Positions 56,117 through 64,000 of a DNA stretch of 64,000 bases are shown piece after piece. The position numbers and the translations under genes were made by a program. This stretch comes from Arion vulgaris (taxonomy: Eukaryota > Mollusca > Gastropoda > Stylommatophora > Arionidae), in assembly GCA_020796225.1 (NCBI GenBank), contig CM036754.1:66270000-66333999 (forward strand). Reading direction: 5' to 3'. The notes beneath the pieces were generated by a model, which did not search any database, had not been told where the DNA came from, and worked only from the letters and a program-made list of their open reading frames with translations. How positions within the stretch are numbered: the first letter of the stretch is position 1; each line of letters starts with the position of its first letter.

Positions 56117-57690
56117 TGCTGTTATGTACTCTAAGCTGCTGTTATGTACTCTAAGCTGCTGTTATGTACTCTAAGCTGCTGTTATGTACTCTAAGCTGCT
56201 GTTCTGTACTCTAAGCTGCTGTTGTTTACTCTAAGCTGCTGTTGTTTACTCTAAGCTGCTGTTATGTACTCTAAGCTGCTGTTATGTACTCTAAGATGCT
56301 GTTATGTACTCTAAGCTGCTGTTATGTACTCTAAGCTGCTGTTATGTACTCTAAGCTGCTGTTATGTACTCTAAGCTGCTGTTCTGTACTCTAAGCTGCT
56401 GTTGTTTACTCTAAGCTGCTGTTGTTTACTCTAAGCTGCTGTTATGTACTCTAAGCTGCTGTTATGTACTCTAAGCTGCTGTTATGTACTCTAAGCTGCT
56501 GTTATGTACTCTAAGATGCTGTTATGTACTCTAAGCTGCTGTTATGTACTCTAAGCTGCTGTTATGTACTCTAAGCTGCTGTTATGTACTCTAAGCTGCT
56601 GTTCTGTACTCCAAGCTGCTGTTATGTACTCTAAGCTGCTGTTATGTACTCTAAGCTGCTGTTATGTACTCTAAGCTGCTGTTATGTACTCTAAGCTGCT
56701 GTTCTGTACTCTAAGCTGCTGTTATGTACTCTAAGCTGCTGTTATGTACTCTAAGCTGCTGTTATGTACTCCAAGCTGCTGTTATGTACTCTAAGCTGCT
56801 GTTGTGTACTCTAAGCTGCTGTTATGTACTCTAAGATGCTGTTCTGTACTCTAAGCTGCTGTTATGTACTCTAAGATGCTGTTATGTACTCTAAGCTGCT
56901 GTTCTGTACTCTAAGCTGCTGTGATGTACTCTAAGCTGCTGTTGTGTACTCTAAGCTGCTGTTATGTACTCTAAGATGCTGTTCTGTACTCTAAGCTGCT
57001 GTTATGTACTCTAAGCTGCTGTTATGTACTCCAAGCTGCTGTTCTGTACTCCAAGCTGCTGTTATGTACTCCAAGCTGCTGTTATGTACTCAAAGCAGCT
57101 GTTATGTACTCAAAGCAGCTGTTATGTACTCTAAGATGCTGTTCTGTACTCTAAGCTGCTGTTATGTACTCTAAGCTGCTGTTCTGTACTCTAAGCTGCT
57201 GTTGTGTACTCTAAGCTGCTGTTGTGTACTCTAAGCTGCTGTTGTTTACTCTAAGCTGCTGTGATGTACTCTAAGATGCTGTTATGTACTCTAAGCTGCT
57301 GTTATGTACTCTAAGCTGCTGTTATGTACTCTAAGCTGCTGTTATGTACTCTAAGCTGCTGTTATGTACTCTAAGCTGCTGTTCTGTACTCTAAGCTGCT
57401 GTTATGTACTCCAAGCTGCTGTTATGTACTCTAAGCTGCTGTTCTGTACTCTAAGCTGCTGTTATGTACTCCAAGCTGCTGTTATGTACTCTAAGCTGCT
57501 GTTGTGTACTCTAAGCTGCTGTTATGTACTCTAAGCTGCTGTTGTGTACTCTAAGCTGCTGTTGTTTACTCTAAGCTGCTGTTGTTTACTCTAAGCTGCT
57601 GTGATGTACTCTAAGCTGCTGTTATGTACTCCAAGCTGCTGTTATGTACTCTAAGATGCTGTTGTGTACTCTAAGCTGCTGTTGTGTGTT
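56117..57690. repeat. 20-bp minisatellite, ~79 copies in perfect register
   Basis: Unit GTTATGTACTCTAAGCTGCT. All units keep exactly 20 bases across the array; variation is by substitution only (GTTATG, GTTCTG, GTTGTG, GTTGTT, CCAAG, AGATGCT). Confidence 0.95.
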
Positions 57691-57975
57691 CTAACTCCAT
57701 ACAAATAATTGTTTTCAGCTGAAGTACTGTTGTTATTTGTAATTTACAAAATTTGTTCTATTATTATGAAATATGAACATTGTGTTGCTGACTTATGAAA
57801 TACTGGGTACTACTGTTGCTGCTATTGAAATATGATCAATAAATAGATAGTGTACAAGCATTAGGGACTTCAGGAAAAAACAAATGACCAAATACAGGAT
57901 TCAAACCTCAAACCTTTATTTCTTCTATTGGAGAGCTAGCTGGTTGTGTTCTTAAAACACTTGACTGTAGGGCTA

Positions 57976-60145
57976 TAGTCTGTCCATTAATTCGTGAGCA
58001 CGTTTGAAATTCATTTTCTCGAAAACTACCTGTTGGATCTCAGTGATTTTTGCATGCAGCCTTAGAATATCCATGACGCTAAAATAAAGCTAACCAGTAG
58101 TCCATAGATGCTACGGATTTTGCACATCGGCGAATTCCTTTGATCTTTTATGACAATTGCAAATACGGGGGCTCAAATTTTAGATTTTACAGTATCCTAG
58201 AATTTGTCCATGTCAATTCTATTCATAGGTGTATCTCCATATTAACTTGATAGGTCAAGTAATTAAGTGTGTTGCCCTTTATGTGCAATCGTGAACTTGG
58301 ATACAATATGCAACAGTTAGTCCTCCCTTCGGTCACCATTAGACCCCAGGGTGTCTTAACTTCACCACAAATTGTATGATGGTAGACGCATTTGGATATG
58401 GAAATGTATACGTTGCTATTTCTCAGTCTGTAATAAAAATATGATTTGTATCATCCCGAATCTGAGATTCCATGAGGTTGATAATTGTTACTGGCTGGAC
58501 AAATTGTAATCCATCTCGGTGCCAGTACTCGTCTTCCTCTCGGAGCACATGTTCAACACACTTCTTCCAGAACTGCATGTCTATCATTGAGAAGGACTCA
58601 CGTGTCAGAACTTCAACATCACACATTTTAAACGTCCTGTTCTGTTCGCAACTTGCCCTTTTACTTTAGCCCAGACAAGCTCTATCGGATTGAGGTGAGC
58701 ATGATATGGAGGTAGTCGCAAAGACGTGTGGCCGTATTCCAATGATTTTGTCAATATGAAACACCTTTGTCTTATTTGTCATCCTCACCAGGTGCAACAA
58801 CTCGGGTTTCAAATATGTATCATCGAAGCTAACATTTTCCTTAGCAAGCCAAGTCCTAATTTGATCTTTTGTATTTGATGCAGTTGGTACTTTGTCTTCC
58901 GCTGATACTGCGTTGTGATAGGATGCATTATCCATTACCAAGCATCATGGTCTGTTTAGAATTGGAAGTAGATCTTTCTCCATCCAGTGCCTGAAAATAT
59001 GTCCATTCATTTCTGTGTGGTAGTCCCTACCGTCGGTACTTTTTGATTGGAAAATAAGTCCAGCGTCATGGACAAGACCTTCTTCACTACTTCCTGCATT
59101 TGTTAGTATAATACGCTGGCCTTTGCTGCTTGGTATTTTTCTTTTCTGTTCACCGTCTACTGATTGCCATTCTTTAGCATTGGTGTGGTGAGCATTGACC
59201 CAGGATTCGTCCAAATATACAATATCATAGCCTTGCCTCCGCCGCTCACGGATCTGCTTCAGGTATTTACTTCGGGCATCAATTAAATGTGGCTTTTCAC
59301 AAATAATATTCCTGCCGCCTATAGTTTTCTGAAGGTGAAGCCGGCCTCTTACAATTTTCCATAGAGTACTTTTAGAAATGTCTATGCTGCAATCTGATTG
59401 CAGTTTTAATTTCAGTTTCCTGAGAGTAACAAGTTGATTTGTCGCAAACATTTTCAAGAGCTCCCGTCTTATGACATCTATGTCAAAGTCGTCAATTGTT
59501 CTTTTCCTTCCTTGCTTGACATTAGTGCACTTTGTGTCCTGTTTAATCCATCGGAAAAGGATTCTCTATTCAGACCAAGCGCCAGTTGCGTTCGTTTCTC
59601 AGGGTTATGAATATCGCAATATAGATTCTTAGACTCTTAGATTCCCTACGAAGTGTTGGTATAGTAAAACTGTAACCTTCTGCATTGTTATAAATGTGCA
59701 CTTCAGACTCATTATGAATGTGATATCAATGTCAGTTTTGATAAGCCAACAAATATGATACAATAGCTTCATACAAATAGCGAGATACGCCTATAGCTAT
59801 AAAACGGTATCCCAATTATAACGTCATATGCTTTCCGCTTTCAAAGTCGACTGGGTTAGGTGCACGGGAATTCGTGAAACTCACGATATTTCAATGTTAC
59901 CATAATGTATTTTTAGAACAACGCGTCTGTGTACCGTAAATCTGTTACTATTGTGTACAATCCGGTGAGGTTGATTTTAATATAACCTGAAGAAGAAATA
60001 TTTCAAACTACATCAAATTTTCTTGGAAAAAATATTTCTCTAGCGTCATGGATATTCTAAGGCTGCTTGCAAAAATCACTGAGATCCAACAGGTAGTTTT
60101 CGAGAAAATCAATTTCAAACGTGCTCACAATTAATGGACAGACTA
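57976..60145 (-). mobile_element. Tc1/mariner-superfamily transposon with ~105-bp TIRs
   Basis: The left end (57976-58081) and the right end (60041-60145, inverted) match over ~105 bases with a few differences, both beginning TAGTCTGTCCATTAATT. A TA target duplication flanks the element (57974-57975 and 60146-60147). The interior is a decayed - strand transposase. The element sits inside a tRNA-like SINE whose B box, GGTTCGAATCC, resumes just to the right near 60180. A second copy's right end lies at the left edge of the window. Confidence 0.9.
58620..59640 (-). pseudogene. DDE transposase of the Tc1/mariner element, decayed
   Basis: Read right to left, fragments are NPEKRTQLALGLNRESFSDG, then a frameshift near 59560, WIKQDTKCTNVKQGRKR and FDIDVIRREL, a helix-turn-helix region (TLRKLKLKLQSDCSIDISKS), and the catalytic blocks. 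The first Asp is in IVYLDESWVNAHHTNA, the second in LVMDNASYHNAV, and the third acidic residue is in LPPYHAHLNPIELVWAKVKG. A frameshift near 58735 and another near 58940 separate the last blocks. The stretch between the second and third catalytic residues is long (~90), as in a subset of Tc1-like transposases of invertebrates. Inactive as written. Confidence 0.88.
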
Positions 60146-60265
60146 TAGGCAATGGGTGCTGTAAGAAATAAAGGATTGTGGTTCGAATCCTGCATTTAGG
60201 CTTCTTATCTGCTATTGAAATATGACACACCAGGTATTGCTATTTCTGCAATGTGTAACACTCAC

Positions 60266-60470
60266 CATACTCTGTGGCATGAACTGAAGAATGAATCGTG
60301 TATGTTGACCGCCACACTTGATCGCCTCTTGAATAAAGGACACGATGAGCCACGTACGAGGCGATAAAGTTGGGGTCATCAAGATGCCGTTCATCATCAG
60401 AAATAAATTCGCTGGAGGAAGATACAACATCATCAGATACAACATCATCAATTATCTATTCTAGCGGTTA
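60266..60470 (-). other. Unassigned open frame with possible splice donor
   Basis: On the - strand a frame of about 65 codons reads DDVVSDDVVSSSSEFISDDE, RHLDDPNFIASYVAHRVLYS, then RGDQVWRSTYTIHSSVHATEY, followed by GTGAG at 60261-60265. It has a credible acidic N-terminal half and a folded-looking C-terminal half. It could be an exon of the - strand gene, or the N-terminal part of a transposase, since it abuts the transposon-bearing SINE. It contains a short direct repeat (DDVVS twice). Neither reading is proven. Confidence 0.3.
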
Positions 60471-60565
60471 AGCATAGAAGTTAAACACTGTTCTTCCAGA
60501 CCATAGTTTCTAAGTTTTGTTTCATATCTAGTTACTTCTTCTTCTGCATTTGCCTGCTATCTTCA

Positions 60566-60817
60566 TCTTCTTACGCTCCATATCGAGCACTTGTCAACCA
60601 CTCTGTGTGATTTGTATGTCATCTGAGCCTAAGAGCGGTTGTACGTTGTGCCAGTTATGCTCCTACACGTAGGCCATCACATCCGATTTCTGCCCTGCTT
60701 TTTATTTACTAGGGTAGCATCCTTAGGGCCTACATCAGTCACCTCTTACAATATGCATTGTAGGCCGCAGTGGTACTATTCTTTGCTTCCCTTGCGGGCC
60801 CTGGCACCACACTGGTG
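60566..60817 (-). mobile_element. Second-family SINE, reversed
   Basis: CTTCTTACGCTCCATATCG to CACCACACTGGTGAGA. A third-family reversed SINE follows directly (60818-60965). Confidence 0.7.
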
Positions 60818-61254
60818 AGATTTGCCAGCTATAAATTCAGGCGTAGCCATGGTGCCAGGTGAGGCGCTTCTGACTGATTTTTGCGTGAAAGCCTGCGTAC
60901 CATTTTATTGGTTTCTTCGCCCTACAGGCGAGCCTTCTCCGACTTCAGAGGTTCATGTCTAGCTGAATAGCTACTGAATTGGTTGTGGCTGAATTAAATT
61001 TAGATAATAATTTCCCTTGTAGGTGTATGTACAAATTCAGCTGCAGTTTTCTTAATTATTAACCGATTTTTATGAGTAATATACCATTTTGTAGGCAACT
61101 GAATTTGATAACAAGGAAAGCAAGGCTTCACACAAAAAAATAACCGGAAGCGCCATACAAGGCACCCTGACTACATCTGAATTCATAGTGAGCGGATGCA
61201 AGAAGAAGACGCCCAAGAGGGAGCTAATTAGCAGACATTTATATACAATACTTA

Positions 61255-61520
61255 TCCTCTCTCTTTCTTGTATCTTTTTAACCCTGGTTGAGGTATAGGC
61301 CCTCAACCAACTTATGCCAAGTCTTCCTATCTTTTGCAACTCTTCCAGTCCTTCTGTATATCATTAAACTGCCTCCAAATCTCTTCTCTACATATTTCTA
61401 GTCTTTACTCTCTTTTATTTTTCCTGCGAGTTCTATGAACAGGTCCTTCTTGTTATAATCCTCTCAGGTTTTCCCAAATTAAGTTCTATCCACTGCCAGC
61501 AAATGAGTCTTATGTTAGAT
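61255..61520 (-). mobile_element. Reversed LINE-like 3' region
   Basis: Text such as GTTGAGGTATAGGCCCTCAAC and the rest of the block is shared, with divergence, with 9077-9260, 24250-24450, 38123-38400 and 62394-62830, all reversed. I see no intact frame. It probably represents one LINE family's 3' part. Confidence 0.45.
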
Positions 61521-61593
61521 ACCTAATTATTAACTGTTGTAACAAGTTCCTTGTTTGTAAACAGACAAAAAAAACATGTTCAATGCCACCTAC

Positions 61594-61668
61594 CTAAAGC
61601 TTTGTGCAGTGGATCTTTCATGTCAAATGTTGGTAAGGCATCACCATCCACTTTATCAGCAATAGCAT
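61594..61668 (-). CDS. Internal exon of an unidentified protein gene (exon b)
   Basis: On the - strand TTATATAG is followed by 75 bases with 24 complete codons and donor GTAGGTGG. It enters in phase 1, matching the exit phase of the exon at 63735-63822, and also leaves in phase 1. The peptide is (D)AIADKVDGDALPTFDMKDPL then HKAL(G). The phase match and orientation make it likely that both exons belong to one gene. No family recognised. Confidence 0.6.
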
Positions 61669-62393
61669 CTATATAAGAGGGAAAGCTGAATAAGCAAAAC
61701 TTCAACACAAGTAAGTCTAGCATACACAAATCTTTTATAAATTGTAGTGCTACACAAAACAGTTGTTGGTTGGTTTGTTTGCGCTCGCTCGATTCAATCA
61801 AGTTCTATTGATGATCTAACCACTCTTGATGATCTAACCACTCTTGGTGATCTTTGTTATGCTGCGATCAAAGAATGGGTCTTTTATGGACAAAAGTAAC
61901 ATCATCAATGCTTTAAGAAAAAACATACACTCTGAAGATTTCAACGAAGAAGATAAAGGGTATTCTCTATCTCGGTTGCAAGTAATGCATACAGATAGGT
62001 GCAGCAAGATGGGGAAAACCATGAGAGAAACCCCAGTAGATACATCAACAAGTACAGAACAGGAGTTGTTAGTCTAAACACACTGAAATACATGCTTGGG
62101 AGGAGATTGGAGAAATTATGGACATGTGAGATGATGCTCAAATGAACAATATAACAATGTGATCTGTGTGGTTTGCATCGAGAACGTGACTACATTGTGC
62201 CTCAGTTAGTCCTCTATGGCATGTAGTACAGGCACATCAGAATTTTGGCAAAAAATAATGATACATAAGACAGACAGATAATCCTTCTTATACTGATGCA
62301 AATCAGTATGCATATCCTTCAACATGTTGGGGGAGACTGAGCACCTATGGGTCTTCCCAGAGTGTTGTGACATCAGTTCAGTAACCAATCTTC

Positions 62394-62944
62394 TTCTTTT
62401 TCACCGTTCAACTCCCAATGGAGCACAGGTCTTCAACAAATTTCTTCCAGCTCTTCCTCTCTCCTTCCAATTCTTTCCATGTTTTACCTATCCTTTTATA
62501 TCAGTCTCCAGCTCTCTTCTTCAGGTATGTCTAGGCCTTCCCATATTAATCTTTCCCTGCATATTCCAAAACAGTGCTTGTCTTGCAATGCTTCCGGTCA
62601 GTCTTATCAATTTGTGTCCTATCCATCATCATTGTTTCTTCCTTAGCTTTTTCTCCACTGGTATCTGCTTAGTTCTTTCTCTGAGTTCCTCGTTCATAAT
62701 CTTATCATACCATCTCAGTCCCTCTATTCTACGTAAACAACCATTTATGAAGGTCTGTAGTTTTCTGGTGGATTATTTTGTTGTCCTCCATGTTTCCGAG
62801 CCATAGAACAGCACTGACTTCCCATTTGATTGAAAGTGATGTCACTGACATCACATCCATTGTTGATACTCTTCTGTGCCATGAAGTCAGACTGTTCTGA
62901 ATTTCTCTATGCCTAGTCTGCCATTGATTTTACAAGTTGTCACA
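62394..62944 (-). mobile_element. Reversed LINE-like 3' region, split by a SINE
   Basis: Same family as 61255-61520, with an (AAG)n tail at its left end (CTTCTTTTTCACC in forward sense). It resumes at 63275-63480 after the SINE at 62945-63274. Confidence 0.5.
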
Positions 62945-63274
62945 GGGGACTGCCTAGAGTAGTTGATAGTAGCTCGGCCTGCTAGCTGTGAGACGCCTCA
63001 TAGCTCGGGTTCGAACCTACTGTCCGGCATTTGTTGAGTCCCCTGGTCTTACTCAGGACGATAACGTGAGTACCTCTGAAGTCGGAGATCTGCCTGTATG
63101 GCGAGGGAATACTAATCACGAGTACATTGAGCACACGGCTGCCAGTGTAAAGTAATTTACAATGTGCACGCTGCTGCCATTGTAGGAAATTGGAAAAACG
63201 GATTTTCACGCAAAAATCAGTTTCAGAGATGAAACTTCGTCTGAGTTGAAAGCGGACGAAAGAAAAAAAAAAAA
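62945..63274 (+). mobile_element. Full-length tRNA-derived SINE with poly(A) and 13-bp target duplication
   Basis: The element starts GGGGACTGCC, has a perfect B-box-like GGTTCGAACC near 63008, a conserved core (CGATAACGTGAGTACCTCTG) and ends in a run of A. ACAAGTTGTCACA occurs at 62932-62944 and 63275-63287. The second full copy is reversed at 48567-48894. The core is shared with many shorter copies that end (AAG)n. Confidence 0.85.
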
Positions 63275-63734
63275 ACAAGTTGTCACAATGTGTTCTAAAC
63301 CTTCCTTTCTCATCACATGCCCAAAAAATGATGACTGCTGCTGTCCTCTATTGATAATAAGTTTTCTCTGTACCTGTCTTGACCTCTTTGAGCACATCAA
63401 CATTAGTTATTTTAGCAGTCCATAGGATTCTTAGCATTCATCTGTAAAACCACATCTCTGTGGCCTCTCTCTTTAATCTCTTAGAGATTTTGTTGTCTGT
63501 TTTTTAATTGCCAATGATATAGCATATAATGAATTGAAAAACCATGATAAAAATTTATAAAGAATATGAATTGGTTACTATCATTTGTATAATCTCAAGA
63601 TAAATCGGTTACTGTCTAGTTTCATTTGAATGTTATGTAACTTGAAACCACCTGCGGTGAATACCAGTCTAATATATGGGCAAATTATTTCCGAAAAAAG
63701 CACATCTCAAAGGTGACCAGATTTCATCACCTAC

Positions 63735-63822
63735 CCAGGTTAAACTCCTCCAAGCTAAGTGTCAGTTGAGGCTCTGAAAGTTTACGCAGTTTGGCTGGAG
63801 ATGCCTCATTGTCCTCGAAGTC
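63735..63822 (-). CDS. Internal exon of an unidentified protein gene (exon a)
   Basis: On the - strand an acceptor (CTGTCTAG) is followed by 29 open codons and a donor (GTAGGTGA). The peptide is DFEDNEASPAKLRKLSEPQL then TLSLEEFNL, acidic and polar, and ends in phase 1. Codon choice and the clean splice signals look like a real exon rather than transposon debris. I do not recognise the protein. The gene's 5' part must lie beyond the right edge of the window. Confidence 0.6.
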
Positions 63823-64000
63823 CTAGACAGGAAAAAATGACAATAGTATTTTTTGAAAGAGGAACAAAATTATGTTCGTTTGGGCGTTGATACTTGTCAA
63901 CTTTGACATCAAATTATAGATTAATATTTACTTGTTAACTTTAACATCAAGTTATTGATTAATATTTAATTGTTAACTTTGACATCAAGTTATTGATTAA

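Noticed and set aside
51370..57690. Regularly spaced repeats resembling a CRISPR array
   Set aside because: Units are contiguous tandem copies with no unique spacers, in a eukaryotic genome.
62324..62806. 160-codon + strand frame
   Set aside because: Antisense shadow of a reversed LINE-like 3' region; the peptide is hydrophobic low-information text with no homology I recognise.

Overview
The window is animal nuclear DNA. It has spliced genes with GT/AG introns of up to several kb, dense tRNA-derived SINEs, decayed non-LTR (LINE) retrotransposon 3' ends, DNA transposons and many minisatellites. There are no bacterial features such as operons, Shine-Dalgarno sites or CRISPR. I read it as an invertebrate, probably a lophotrochozoan such as a gastropod; the species call is inference.

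Three host loci can be supported. (1) The main gene is a major vault protein (MVP) gene on the + strand, 19345-45448. Fifteen coding exons give about 848 residues, with consistent splice phases and clear homology along the whole chain. Several exons carry single-base insertions or deletions that look more like sequence error than gene decay. (2) A two-exon HAD-superfamily hydrolase gene of 203 residues lies on the - strand at 10699-13636 and is intact. (3) Pieces of an unidentified - strand gene appear as exons at 63735-63822, 61594-61668 and probably 51052-51201.

Layout: 1-10 kb holds SINEs, a 43-bp minisatellite and LINE fragments. 10.7-13.7 kb is the HAD gene. 13.7-19.3 kb is mostly featureless, with a full-length SINE and a small MITE. 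19.3-45.4 kb is the MVP gene; its introns are packed with repeats, including a 1.27-kb insertion of direct and inverted 255-bp units flanked by a 14-bp target-site duplication. 45.4-50.7 kb holds degenerate 3'-flank repeats, a 93-bp tandem repeat, SINEs and 23-bp and 46-bp minisatellites. 50.7-57.7 kb is almost entirely minisatellite (28-, 58-, 33- and 20-bp units). 57.9-60.2 kb is a Tc1/mariner-superfamily element with ~105-bp terminal inverted repeats, nested in a tRNA-like SINE. The rest holds SINEs, LINE remnants and the third gene's exons.

The transposable elements form a readable insertion history. Many insertions keep 10-14-bp target duplications and several are nested. Three SINE families and the LINE fragments share an (AAG)n 3' tail, which suggests that one LINE machinery moved them. 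The most unusual item is the 25.2-26.5 kb array. Its unit carries a hammerhead-ribozyme-like core, which points to a Penelope-like element or retrozyme relative.
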